From positions 1 through 64,000 of the forward strand of contig JBJKZD010000007.1 of the NCBI GenBank assembly GCA_045560765.1: 64,000 bases of DNA. The letters are read 5' to 3'. Position 1 is the first letter of the stretch. Each line of letters begins with the position of its first letter. Shown piece by piece: positions 42,679-51,607 of the stretch. The DNA comes from UBA9926 sp913064795. GTDB lineage: Bacteria; Pseudomonadota; Gammaproteobacteria; Pseudomonadales; Azotimanducaceae. The notes under the pieces are model-generated. The model searched no databases. It was given only the letters and a program-made list of their open reading frames with translations, and had not been told where the DNA came from. Made by a program: the position numbers and the translations under genes.

Positions 42679-43127
42679 GGCTTGGGTCTCTGGTTGGAAG
42701 GTGGTCTGCGGCTTAACGTGCTGCTTAGTCTAAAAGGCGCGGCTTTGTTGTGAATGAATGCTCCGTTTCGAATAAATACCCCGCGACCGTTGAATTTATC
42801 ACTTGCAGCAAAGTCTGAACAGGGGAGTGGATGATCGGGTAGCCGCTTTTCAGAGTGATTGGATGCTTTTCAGGCGACCACCCAGGCTTAAGTCACTCAC
42901 CGTGTCAGTGTCCACAGCTGGGACTTTCCGTCGGTTTCGCTCTCCGAGCCGAGTGCGAGGGGTCAATACCCAGCACGGGGATCCAGAGTCCTAGCTCGAT
43001 TGATGAAGCGGGCTGTTTTTAGTTCAGGTACGACTAGAAACCCAATGAGATGGTCGGCTCTTGGTCAGAGCCCTTAAAGCGTGGGCATGTAAAGTCGCAT
43101 GCGGATGAGCTGAGCCCGGTGCTCGAC
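42679..43127. other. Intergenic region between PhyH and DUF5916 genes
   Basis: About 450 bases. Contains a 6-bp-stem hairpin GGCTCT/AGAGCC at 43056-43072 near the 3' end of the DUF5916 gene (no T run) and the upstream region of the PhyH gene. No coding frame of note. Confidence 0.45.
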
Positions 43128-45545
43128 TTATTGCCCAAATCGATACCGAAGCTTGAAAACTAGTGAATCTACCAAGGCTTGATCAAGGGCATCTTGAAAT
43201 AGATCTGAAAAGCTTGTCTGAACATTGCTGGGCAAATCCGAGCCCCGGGTGTAGACGAGAAATAGATCCGATAAAGGGGCGAGCTCCCATCGATAGCGCG
43301 CCTGAAAGGATAAGCGACTGATTGAAAAATCTCGACCGGGAGCGTTCGCTGAGGGTTCTCTCGAGTCCAAGGTCAGGTCACCGCGCTGGTTCAATAGCTG
43401 CCATCGGTCTCGTTCGAAGGCCTTGATACCAATCCATTGGAGGCTGATTCGGAGCTGTTGAGCCGCAGAGAAAAAATAAGACAGCTCGAATTTGGGCCTG
43501 AGTCGCTCTGAATTAAACCGCGTGAAGTTTGTTCCAGTATCATGCAGCAACCAGCCATCGCTGGACTCATAGTTTAGGTCGAGTTTTGCGGAAAACCGAG
43601 CCGTGGGCTGGTATTCAAAGTCGAGGCTGTAACTGCGTTTTTGCCCCCCGATGTCTTCCTGCTGAAGTCTTGCGCCAAGGCGGTAGCTGAAGGCCCTGGC
43701 ACCATCGCTTCTAAAGTTAAAGCCGGTTTGAAAACGATTCACGAGCCTGAAGGACCCATTGCCCGAGCTATCACGATCTTCCCATCGCTCGGGGAAAAAA
43801 TTGAGGTCCACGGAGAGTTGGGTGTTATTGGGGAACTGCATCTCTCGGGAGCTGAAGAATCCGACTCGAGTCTGCTCTCCCTCGAAATTCCAACGCTGGG
43901 TCACCGCGAGACGCGTTTGGAGGGAACGGAGGCGCTTAAGGTTGGATTGGTTTCGTTGATAGGTGTAGCGATAACCTTTGAGATCGTTGCGTTGAAGAAA
44001 GCCAAAATCGTTGACGTCGAGCGTGCGATCAAAATAATCGATCGTAAGCTTGTGTTGTTTGCCGCGCTCGGGGCGGTACACGATGTCGGCGAAGCCCCCA
44101 TGCCCCTGATCAGCTTCGGTATCGCTGGAGAGACTTTGAAAGTCAACAATTAACTTGCCGTTGGCGCTCAGGTAATGCAGATCGACGCCCAAGGTTCGTG
44201 CGGTTGCGTCGGGGTGAGCGACTTCGGTCACCATCAGGCCTGCTCCAGTTCGTCCAGCACCCGAGGCGTTCTCCCAAAGCAGTCTTGCGGCAACAAAGTC
44301 TCGACCAGCTTGGGTCGCTTTGACTGCCTCGGCGTTCTGAACACCGGTTAAGGTGGTATCGTCTTCGGCTGCCAGGAGCATACCGTAACGAAACGCTCCA
44401 GATTGCCCCGTAACCTTGGCGGCCCCAAGCAATTCGCTGGGCCGGTTCTCTTCGGTTTGGGAGAGCAGGATGCTGTTGTCGTTCAAAGCGCGGGGTGGGG
44501 CACCAATTCGCCGAGTGTTTAAAAGTGTTGTGGGGGTCGACCCACCACCGCCCGGACCCCAACCTGGATTGGCCCGTGGGGACGTGGTGAAAATTTCTTG
44601 GCCTTCTAAAAAGAAAGGTCGTTTTTCTGGGAAAAATGTCTCGTAACTGGTGAGGTTAACGACGACATTGTCCGACTCTACATTTCCGAAATCTGGATTG
44701 AAGGATCCCGTGACTTGAAAAGCGGTCGTTGGTCGCCAAAAAAGGTCAAACCCTGCTTTTTGCTGCGTTTGATCAGCGGCTTGATCCCAGTTTGAGGATA
44801 CATAGGGATAAAATGTAATCTGTTGTTTTGGATCAATATCAGAAATCGTCGTCTTCGGAAATTGAGACAGAAATTGGTTTTGTGTCCTAGGCAGTGCCGG
44901 ATAGGCCCAGTCTTCATCGATACTGGCTACCGCGCGCTGGATATAAACACCGATTTGTCGCTGTCCTGTGCTGCTGGGAGGTAGAGCCATCATCGACCAG
45001 GGCAGGAGCATCTCAACCGACCAGCCAGTCTCTGTGCGGTGACTCGCGCCTCGCCAAGGACCATCCCAATTGCTGGAATAGTCCCGCTCCGGCAGGATCG
45101 TGCCATCCATCAAGGACCCGCCGAGATTGACTGCGAACCAATAGGCATAGAGACCTTCCCCGCTTGCGTCGATCGAAATTGAAATTCGATCACGATTGAC
45201 ATATTGGTCCCGGCCACTCAGCCGCTCGACGAGATGCCTTGGGTCTTGAATCATGTCTGCAGCAAAGTACAGGCCTTTGTCAGTGTAAAAGAGCTTGATG
45301 CGGGTAGGCGTTGCGGCGGGCTCTAACGTGTCTGGTGAGATGACTCTAAAATCTGAAAATTCAGGAATGTTCTGCCAGACGGGCTCATCTAAGACGCCGT
45401 CGATCTTCATCTGCGCATCAGATTCGAGGGTCTTGATCAAAACCGGCGGTAAACCTTGGGCGGGTGCGAACAAGGAGAAAAGGCAGCAGCCGATCATCGT
45501 TACGATGCCTATTGCCGGGTGAAGATGACGCTTAGAGCTGGACAA
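43128..45545 (-). CDS. DUF5916 outer-membrane protein with N-terminal carbohydrate-binding-like domain
   Basis: 805 residues. A signal peptide (1-31) precedes a CBM9-like beta-sandwich (about 40-215: MKIDGVLDEPVWQNIPEF, KLFYTDKGLYFAADM, YWFAVNLGGS), then a long stretch of alternating amphipathic strands with aromatic ends (RLAVTQRWNFEGEQTRVGFF and many others), ending in a C-terminal aromatic-rich strand KLRYRFGQ typical of outer-membrane barrels. The family is DUF5916, function unproven; substrates may be glycans or cell-surface polymers. Stands alone, divergent from the enoyl-CoA hydratase. Confidence 0.85.
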   Translation of the reverse strand: MSSSKRHLHPAIGIVTMIGCCLFSLFAPAQGLPPVLIKTLESDAQMKIDGVLDEPVWQNIPEFSDFRVISPDTLEPAATPTRIKLFYTDKGLYFAADMIQDPRHLVERLSGRDQYVNRDRISISIDASGEGLYAYWFAVNLGGSLMDGTILPERDYSSNWDGPWRGASHRTETGWSVEMLLPWSMMALPPSSTGQRQIGVYIQRAVASIDEDWAYPALPRTQNQFLSQFPKTTISDIDPKQQITFYPYVSSNWDQAADQTQQKAGFDLFWRPTTAFQVTGSFNPDFGNVESDNVVVNLTSYETFFPEKRPFFLEGQEIFTTSPRANPGWGPGGGGSTPTTLLNTRRIGAPPRALNDNSILLSQTEENRPSELLGAAKVTGQSGAFRYGMLLAAEDDTTLTGVQNAEAVKATQAGRDFVAARLLWENASGAGRTGAGLMVTEVAHPDATARTLGVDLHYLSANGKLIVDFQSLSSDTEADQGHGGFADIVYRPERGKQHKLTIDYFDRTLDVNDFGFLQRNDLKGYRYTYQRNQSNLKRLRSLQTRLAVTQRWNFEGEQTRVGFFSSREMQFPNNTQLSVDLNFFPERWEDRDSSGNGSFRLVNRFQTGFNFRSDGARAFSYRLGARLQQEDIGGQKRSYSLDFEYQPTARFSAKLDLNYESSDGWLLHDTGTNFTRFNSERLRPKFELSYFFSAAQQLRISLQWIGIKAFERDRWQLLNQRGDLTLDSREPSANAPGRDFSISRLSFQARYRWELAPLSDLFLVYTRGSDLPSNVQTSFSDLFQDALDQALVDSLVFKLRYRFGQ

Positions 45546-45615
45546 TGTGTAGGTGACCTGGTGTTAAATAGTTGCAGAAAGCCTGAATCGGTGATTGATG
45601 CAGCCTGCTGTTTGA

Positions 45616-45627
45616 TGAGACGTCTCA
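45616..45627. promoter_or_regulatory. 12-bp palindrome TGAGACGTCTCA
   Basis: Perfectly symmetric site in the divergent region between the DUF5916 and enoyl-CoA hydratase genes, 71 bp from the DUF5916 start. It could be an operator for a dimeric regulator of either gene; binder unknown. Confidence 0.35.
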
Positions 45628-45819
45628 CGACCTGAGCGCCTGACATCCTTTGCCTCATTCAGACGAATCAATCGTTGAGGCGCCGATAATACAGGAACAG
45701 CTTTGAGGGGTCCATTTGCAACGAAATTTTTTCACGATGATTAAGAATGATGGGATTTTCAAGCTTCGGGGGCCTATGATTGCGCGGGTCAGATCGATAT
45801 GATGAAGGAGTTCCCGGTG

Positions 45820-45864
45820 ATGCAAGAAAGCACCTGGGCATACAAAAAATTAGAACGAAACTGA
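45820..45864 (+). CDS. Possible 14-residue leader peptide
   Basis: AAGGAG (45805-45810) lies 9 nt before ATG 45820, which opens MQESTWAYKKLERN and stops 43 bp before the enoyl-CoA hydratase start. The ribosome site is as good as that of the real genes nearby. No stall motif or attenuator structure was seen. May be a chance frame. Confidence 0.25.
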   Translation: MQESTWAYKKLERN

Positions 45865-45907
45865 ATTTAGTCCACAACTGATCTGAGAGAATCTAGGAGC
45901 AAACCCG

Positions 45908-46732
45908 ATGCCATTATCCCCTTCAAAAACCCCAGAGTTGCTAGTAGAGCAACAAGGCCGAATTGCGGTAATTACGTTAAACCGACCCGAGCGCTACAAC
46001 GCGATCAGTCGGGACATGTTGAGCGAATTATCCGAAAAAATGGTTGAGGCTAATAAAGACCCAGAGATCCGTTGCATCGTGCTGACCGGGGCCGGGAAGG
46101 GGTTTTGTGCAGGGTTGGATTTAATTGGGGTCGGCGAGGGAAATATTGGTAGCGGTGACGACAACAAGGGCTCCAATCGCCCTGCGCGCCAGCTGTTCGA
46201 TTTGCGGGATGCGCCGATCAATGTGATGTGGAATATTGATACCCCAGTCGTTTGCGCTTTAAACGGGCCGGCTGCAGGTTATGGTATGGACGTCGCCTTG
46301 CTGTGTGATATGCGGGTTGCCTCTGAAACGGCGAAAATGGCGGCGGTCACCGCTAAACGCAACGTTGTTCCAGAGAGTGGTGGCACCTGGCTGCTGCCTC
46401 GATTGATTGGATGGGGCAAAGCGGCAGAACTGTACTATCGGGCGCGAACGGTTGAAGCGCAGGAATGTTTAGAAATGGGGCTGATCAACACAATCGTGCC
46501 TGCTGATAAGCTTATGGAAACCGCGATGCAATGGGCTCAGGAGATTGCAGACAATGCGCCGATGGCGGTCCAAACCACAAAGCGTATGATGAGAATGGGG
46601 CTTGAGGAGTCTTATGACACGGCCGTCGACCATCTCATGGTTCACCTGGGGAGTATGTTCCAAAGTGATGACTTTAAAGAGGGCGTACAAGCCTTTTTAG
46701 AGAAACGGAAACCAGAATTTACCGGCCGTTAG
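45908..46732 (+). CDS. Enoyl-CoA hydratase/isomerase family protein
   Basis: 274-residue crotonase. The CoA oxyanion segments GKGFCAGLDLIG (64-75) and NGPAAGYGMDVALLCD (119-134) are present, and Glu156 in VVPESGGTWLLPRLIG sits where the second catalytic Glu of true hydratases is found. The insert GEGNIGSGDDNKGSN (76-90) lengthens the loop near the CoA tail. Likely adds water across an enoyl-CoA in fatty-acid or xenobiotic breakdown. ATG 45908 follows CTAGGAG. Single-gene unit. Confidence 0.85.
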   Translation: MPLSPSKTPELLVEQQGRIAVITLNRPERYNAISRDMLSELSEKMVEANKDPEIRCIVLTGAGKGFCAGLDLIGVGEGNIGSGDDNKGSNRPARQLFDLRDAPINVMWNIDTPVVCALNGPAAGYGMDVALLCDMRVASETAKMAAVTAKRNVVPESGGTWLLPRLIGWGKAAELYYRARTVEAQECLEMGLINTIVPADKLMETAMQWAQEIADNAPMAVQTTKRMMRMGLEESYDTAVDHLMVHLGSMFQSDDFKEGVQAFLEKRKPEFTGR

Positions 46733-46860
46733 AACAGCAGGTGAGCTGATGATGGGTGGCTGATCGATGGTCGGTGCCGAAGGTTAGTTTCTGCTGATGC
46801 AGGGATTTTGTTGTAAGTCAAAGCAGTCAAAGAAGGCAAACCAGCGAAAGCATCAGGGAC

Positions 46861-46875
46861 ACGCTCTGAGAGCGT
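46861..46875. terminator. Weak hairpin ACGCTC/GAGCGT between convergent genes
   Basis: A 6-bp perfect stem with a TGA loop, between the ends of the convergent enoyl-CoA hydratase and aldehyde dehydrogenase genes. There is no T run, so it may end transcripts only weakly or not at all. Confidence 0.3.
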
Positions 46876-46987
46876 TCAGGGGTGAGCATCGCTTCTTCGG
46901 ACTAATCAGTGGCGACGTGTCAGCTGTTGAACTCAAGAAACCTCTAGGGCCTGCTGCAGGCTCAATCGCCACAGCAGGCTCAGCGGA

Positions 46988-48460
46988 TCAGGCAGTCTGC
47001 CCGGACTCAGGCTTCTTTTTGTAGGGTGGGCCCATTTTAGCGATGATTTTGGAAGCCAGGCTTGATTGGGTATAGATGGCTTTAGCATGGCTAAAGGTTT
47101 TGAAACCCTCGATCCCATGATAGGAACCCATCCCACTAGGTCCGACGCCTCCAAAGGGAAGATCTTCCTGGGCAACGTGCATAATCACATCGTTGAGGGT
47201 TACGCCCCCCGAGACCGTCTCATCGAGCACTCGACGAGTTTCAGCATGATCTTTACCGAAGTAATAAAGGCCGAGGGGTCGCTGGTGATCGTTGACGTAG
47301 CCGATGGTCTCCTCAACGTTGTCGTAGGTTTTAACCGGAAGTATCGGACCAAAAATCTCCTCCTGCATGACCAACATATCTTCAGTGGGGTTAACAATCA
47401 GGGTGGGGGGGACTCGGTGGTGCTCTTGTTGGGAAAAGTCTTCGTTAGCTGGGTTGATTTCCAAAACCTCAGCCCCCTTCGCTCGGGCATCGTCTACATA
47501 GCTTTGCAACCGGTCGTAATGGCGCTCATTCACGATGGAGGTGTAATCCGGATTATCCTTTAGATCCGGATACATAGTCCCGACGGCGGCGCGAGCCGCA
47601 TCAACAAATTCGTCTCTGGATTCTTCAGGAACCATCACGTAGTCCGGCGCCAAACAAATCTGACCTGCATTCATCGTTTTGCCGTTCATGATGTTTCTTG
47701 CGGCAAGATCCATATCCGCTGATCGGCCGACGATGACAGGACTCTTGCCGCCAAGTTCCAACGTCACCGGAACCAGATTTTCAGCGGCGGCACGCATGAC
47801 ATGTTTTGCGACTCCGGTAGCCCCTGTGAACAAAAGGTGATCGAAGGCAAGGCCGCTGAAGGCTTGACCGACTTCGGGTCCGCCAGTAAAGACTGCAATC
47901 TCGTCCGGGTCGAAAGAGGACTCAATCAAGCGCTTCATCAACTCAGAAGTGATCGGAGTGAATTCAGAGGGTTTAATCATGGTTCGATTACCCGCGGCTA
48001 AAATACCAGCCAAAGGCGCAAACGTGAGCTGAACGGGGAAATTCCAGGGGCTGATGCAGCCAATGACGCCCAAGGGCTGGTACTCAATGCGAGAGCGTGA
48101 GCCAAAGAGATTGAGTGGAAACAGCGTCGACCGTTGTTCGGACTTCATCCAATGTCTCGTATGCTTGATCGCATTTTTGATGGGACCCATGGCCCCATCA
48201 ATGTCAGCCATTTTCGATTGGTCAAGGCTGCGGTGTCCGAAGTCTTGTCGCATGGCGTCGCATAAAGCTGCGCCATTGCCCTCGAGGATGGAAATGCAGC
48301 GTTTGAGACGATCGAGTCGCTGCTCGAGGGGAACGAAGCCCCCGGCGATTTGCGCTCTTTTTTGCGAATCCAGTCGATCCTGCATGTCGGTAAAAGCGTC
48401 AGTTCCTGGGTCTTTGGTGGCATCTGTCATAGCGTCTGTCATGTGGTTCTCGTTAGTCAA
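46988..48460 (-). CDS. Aldehyde dehydrogenase, coniferyl-aldehyde dehydrogenase-like
   Basis: 490 residues. Catalytic Glu235 in TLELGGKSPVIV and Cys269 in NAGQICLAPDYV are in place; the C-terminal MGSYHGIEGFKTFSHAK is typical of the coniferyl-aldehyde/fatty-aldehyde (ALDH3-like) group. NPWNF-like SPWNFPVQLTF (138-148) is the cofactor loop. It oxidises an aromatic or long-chain aldehyde to the acid with NAD(P)+. The first 25 residues contain repeats of MTD/ATD and are probably disordered; a shorter start is possible. Single gene. Confidence 0.87.
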   Translation of the reverse strand: MTNENHMTDAMTDATKDPGTDAFTDMQDRLDSQKRAQIAGGFVPLEQRLDRLKRCISILEGNGAALCDAMRQDFGHRSLDQSKMADIDGAMGPIKNAIKHTRHWMKSEQRSTLFPLNLFGSRSRIEYQPLGVIGCISPWNFPVQLTFAPLAGILAAGNRTMIKPSEFTPITSELMKRLIESSFDPDEIAVFTGGPEVGQAFSGLAFDHLLFTGATGVAKHVMRAAAENLVPVTLELGGKSPVIVGRSADMDLAARNIMNGKTMNAGQICLAPDYVMVPEESRDEFVDAARAAVGTMYPDLKDNPDYTSIVNERHYDRLQSYVDDARAKGAEVLEINPANEDFSQQEHHRVPPTLIVNPTEDMLVMQEEIFGPILPVKTYDNVEETIGYVNDHQRPLGLYYFGKDHAETRRVLDETVSGGVTLNDVIMHVAQEDLPFGGVGPSGMGSYHGIEGFKTFSHAKAIYTQSSLASKIIAKMGPPYKKKPESGQTA

Positions 48461-48924
48461 AATTGATGGGTTGAAGAGGAAATGATTACGATTCGGCGGT
48501 AAGCGATAAATCGATCCGTTACCCGTCAGTTATCTCGTTCAAATGTTCGGAACTTAGGTACTGAACGCCGGGGTCTCAGTCTATTTTAAGGCGGCAACAT
48601 TGAAGATGCCAATTCGACGTTGTGTCCTTGTAATCTTCTGACCGAAAGGTCCGTTTATTGCCCTACCTGAGCGCTATCGGATTGTGACGACCCCTTCTTT
48701 CTTGCTTTTAGCTTCTGCTTTTAGCGTTTGCTTTTAGCGTTTGCTCCTAGCTTTTACTCGTAGCCTTTTGCGTGTACTAAAATCTCGCCAGCAATGTAGC
48801 TGCACCCTTCGCGCTAGGTCTGATAACAGTTGTTAATCATAGGTCTCAGGATCACTTCCTGTCAAAAGTGGACTGTCGGTTAAGAAGCTTACAGCGCCTA
48901 AAATTGACCGAAACTCAAAATAGG
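48461..48924. other. Intergenic region with 13-bp minisatellite
   Basis: About 460 bases between the aldehyde dehydrogenase start and the acetyltransferase stop, both minus strand. Holds the 13-bp tandem repeat at 48699-48763, listed separately. No coding frame of note. Confidence 0.5.
48699..48763. repeat. 13-bp tandem repeat, five imperfect copies
   Basis: Units begin at 48699, 48712, 48725, 48738 and 48751; the middle ones read CTTCTGCTTTTAG, CGTTTGCTTTTAG and CGTTTGCTCCTAG. A sixth, poorer copy follows. It is pyrimidine-rich on this strand and lies in a gene-free region. Possible roles include slippage-based variation or protein binding; none is proven. Confidence 0.8.
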
Positions 48925-49494
48925 CTAAACAGCGGTGTCGATGTGCTTTGTATTCAGCGAATAAACGAGAGCATCGTGGGAAATACCATGTAACTCTAAT
49001 GCACCCTTCGCAACATGCTCAAAGCGTGCGCCGATTTTAATGGCGACTTGTTGGCTGGCGAGATTTTGAACAGACATTGTAATCTTTATTTGGCTGAGGG
49101 CCAGTTGCTCGAGAGCGAGCGTCGCGAGGGTGCCAGCGGCTTCGCTCGCGTAGCCTTGACAGGTGCAATCTGAGCGAACCCAATATCCAAGGTTGGCAGC
49201 GTTGTTGGCTGGCGAATCAAGTCCGCAACCACCAATCAACCGCCCGGATGATTTTTCCTCAATGAAGAAAGCAAACTGGGTTCTCTCTTGCCAAGTCTCA
49301 TCGGTGAATTGGATCCAATGCTCAGCATCAAGTTGATTGTAATTGGCGTGACACCAGGGCAAAAACGGTGATAGCGCCTCGCTGGAAAATCGAACGGCAT
49401 CGTGGAGTAGCGGCGCATCTGATGGTGAGAAGCGCTTTAGCCGCAATCTTGGCGCCTCGATGACAGAACCGGGGGCCCATTTGAATCGGTTCAT
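48925..49494 (-). CDS. RimJ/RimL-type GNAT acetyltransferase
   Basis: 189 residues. RLRLKRFSPSDAPLLHDAV at the N-terminus and CTCQGYASEAAGTLATLA (the CoA loop) with VAIKIGARFEHVAKG near the C-terminus are the pattern of ribosomal-protein-alanine/RimL-like acetyltransferases. Typical substrates are protein N-termini or small amines. Single gene on the minus strand, divergent from leuC. Confidence 0.82.
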   Translation of the reverse strand: MNRFKWAPGSVIEAPRLRLKRFSPSDAPLLHDAVRFSSEALSPFLPWCHANYNQLDAEHWIQFTDETWQERTQFAFFIEEKSSGRLIGGCGLDSPANNAANLGYWVRSDCTCQGYASEAAGTLATLALEQLALSQIKITMSVQNLASQQVAIKIGARFEHVAKGALELHGISHDALVYSLNTKHIDTAV

Positions 49495-49589
49495 CGCGAT
49501 AAAAATCTCTCTTTCATGAGGCTGGACCCTCGCTTACGTCGGTCTCGAGATCTGCTAAACTCCCGGGCTCAGCTGTGAAGGGATTTGTT

Positions 49590-51008
49590 GTGGGAAAGAA
49601 TTTATACCAAAAAGTTTGGTCCGACCACCTGGTGGGGACGCTAGAAAATGGGCAATTTCAGGTTTTTGTGGCTCTGCATCTGATTCATGAGGTGACCAGT
49701 CCGCAGGCTTTTGGAATGCTTAAAGATAAAGGGCTCAAGGTCGCTTATCCGAAGCGAACCTTTGCGACGGTAGATCACATCATTCCCACCGATGATCAAA
49801 GTCGCCCTTTCAGTGATCCGATGGCTGAGAGAATGATGGAAGTCCTGTCTGAGGCGACGGAATCTCACGGCATCGAATTTTTTCAACCCAATACAGGCAG
49901 CCAAGGAATCGTGCATGTTGTGGGGCCAGAGTTGGGTTTGACTCAGCCGGGCATGACGATTTGTTGTGGCGACAGTCACACGTCTACTCACGGTGCATTC
50001 GGATGTATCGCGCTTGGGATTGGCACCAGCCAGGTTCGCGATGTGTTAGCGAGTCAAACCCTGGCCATGGATCCACTCAAAGTAAGGCGAATAGAAGTCA
50101 CTGGACGGCTTGCTCAAGGCGTCACAGCAAAAGATGTCACCCTTCATATCATCCGGACTCTTGGAGTTAATGGTGGCGTGGGCTATGCCTACGAGTATGC
50201 CGGCCCGGTAATCGATGCCATGACGATGGAAGAGCGGATGACGGTCTGCAATATGAGCATTGAGGGTGGCGCTCGCTGCGGCTACATCAATCCTGATGAG
50301 ACAACCTTTGAGTTCCTTCGAGGACGTGAGCGCGTACCGAATGGGGTTGATTTCGACGCGGCGGTGGCGCGATGGCGCAGCTACGCCAGTGATGCTGATG
50401 CAGAGTACGATGATGTTGTTGTCATCGACGGCAGTGCGATCGAACCCACGGTCACTTGGGGCGTGACTCCGGGTCAAGCGATCAGTATCGGAGAACGCAT
50501 TCCGAATCCGGCTTTGGTGGAGGGCCTAGATCAAGAATTGATGGAAGATGCGTTGCGATATATGCAACTCGATTCAGAAGCGCCGATCGCAGGGACTCAG
50601 ATCGATGTTGCCTTTATTGGAAGCTGCACCAACGGTCGGCTCAGCGATTTTAAGGCCGTCGCCGCGGCAATTCAGGGACACCGGGTGGCGGATCATGTTC
50701 GCGCGATCGCTGTGCCTGGCTCAGAGAAGGTCGATGCGGATGCTAGGGCGCTGGGTCTTGATCAAATTTTTGAAGAGGCTGGATTCGATTGGCGCAAACC
50801 TGGTTGTTCAATGTGCCTCGCAATGAATCCCGACAAGCTGGTGGGTGATGAAATTTGCGCATCCAGCTCGAATAGGAATTTTATGGGTCGACAAGGATCT
50901 TCATCGGGGCGAACCCTCTTAATGAGTCCGATTATGGTCGCGGCAGCGGCGGTCAAAGGACAGGTTGCTGACGCGAGAGTCGTATTTGATTTGGAGGACG
51001 CTCAATGA
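49590..51008 (+). CDS. leuC: 3-isopropylmalate/citramalate dehydratase large subunit LeuC
   Basis: 472-residue aconitase-family protein. [4Fe-4S] ligands are visible in GSCTNGR and PGCSMCLAMNP; GDSHTSTHGAFG and SSNRNFMGRQG are the other active-site segments. With LeuD it isomerises 2-isopropylmalate, and, given the cimA gene in the same operon, probably also (R)-citramalate on the way to isoleucine. I start at GTG 49590, where AAGGGA lies 6 nt upstream and the protein opens GKNLYQKVW as in other LeuC; an upstream in-frame GTG is at 49575. Overlaps leuD by 4 bp (ATGA). Confidence 0.9.
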   Translation: MGKNLYQKVWSDHLVGTLENGQFQVFVALHLIHEVTSPQAFGMLKDKGLKVAYPKRTFATVDHIIPTDDQSRPFSDPMAERMMEVLSEATESHGIEFFQPNTGSQGIVHVVGPELGLTQPGMTICCGDSHTSTHGAFGCIALGIGTSQVRDVLASQTLAMDPLKVRRIEVTGRLAQGVTAKDVTLHIIRTLGVNGGVGYAYEYAGPVIDAMTMEERMTVCNMSIEGGARCGYINPDETTFEFLRGRERVPNGVDFDAAVARWRSYASDADAEYDDVVVIDGSAIEPTVTWGVTPGQAISIGERIPNPALVEGLDQELMEDALRYMQLDSEAPIAGTQIDVAFIGSCTNGRLSDFKAVAAAIQGHRVADHVRAIAVPGSEKVDADARALGLDQIFEEAGFDWRKPGCSMCLAMNPDKLVGDEICASSSNRNFMGRQGSSSGRTLLMSPIMVAAAAVKGQVADARVVFDLEDAQ

Positions 51009-51607
51009 ACGAGCAACTAAACCGAAGTGGTCGTGGCGTTTATGTCCAAGGTAACGACATCGATACGGATCGGATCATTCCGGCCCGCTTTTTAAAATGT
51101 GTCACCTTTGATGAGCTCGGACCCGCGCTTTTCTACGATGAACGTTTTGACAGCGAGGATCAACCAAAAGGACACATTCTCGATAATCCTGTCCATCGGG
51201 GTGCCAGCGTGCTCGTAACGGATGCGAACTTTGGGTGCGGTTCAAGTCGTGAGCACGCGCCGCAGGCACTTCAAAAATTCGGGATCGAGGTGATAATCGC
51301 CGAAAGTTTTGCCGAAATTTTTCACGGCAACTGTACCACGCTTGGAATTCCATGCCTGGTGATGCCGGCAGAGCAACGAGGGTTGCTCGCTGGGCTCGTT
51401 CAGCAGAACCCAGATGCTGAATTTTTAATCGATATAGAGCAGTGCACGCTGATTTTTGCCAACCAATCGTTTTCCTTTTTAATGAAAGAAAGCGCACGGG
51501 AGGCGTTTCTAACGGGACGATTCGACCCGCTGAACGAGCTCCTGCTGGGGCAATCCAAGATCCGTTCAGTGGCAGAAAAATTGGGTTACGCGGAATCTGT
51601 TGGATGA
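51005..51607 (+). CDS. leuD: 3-isopropylmalate/citramalate dehydratase small subunit LeuD
   Basis: 200 residues, the swivel-domain subunit. NDIDTDRIIPARFLK (17-31) and DANFGCGSSREHAPQAL (about 73-89) are diagnostic for LeuD, the latter forming part of the substrate pocket. Works with LeuC as a heterodimer in the cytoplasm. It overlaps leuC at its start and cimA at its end, both by ATGA, so the three are made together. No leuB is nearby. Confidence 0.92.
   Translation: MNEQLNRSGRGVYVQGNDIDTDRIIPARFLKCVTFDELGPALFYDERFDSEDQPKGHILDNPVHRGASVLVTDANFGCGSSREHAPQALQKFGIEVIIAESFAEIFHGNCTTLGIPCLVMPAEQRGLLAGLVQQNPDAEFLIDIEQCTLIFANQSFSFLMKESAREAFLTGRFDPLNELLLGQSKIRSVAEKLGYAESVG

Larger units (their letters stand above)
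45546..45907. other. Intergenic region between divergent DUF5916 and enoyl-CoA hydratase
   Basis: About 360 bases holding both promoters. Contains a perfect 12-bp palindrome at 45616-45627 and a 14-codon small frame with a good ribosome site at 45820-45864, both listed separately. Confidence 0.45.

Noticed and set aside
46797..47024. 75-codon plus-strand frame between enoyl-CoA hydratase and aldehyde dehydrogenase
   Set aside because: Runs into the 3' end of the aldehyde dehydrogenase on the other strand; Lys/Gln/His-rich start with no ribosome site.
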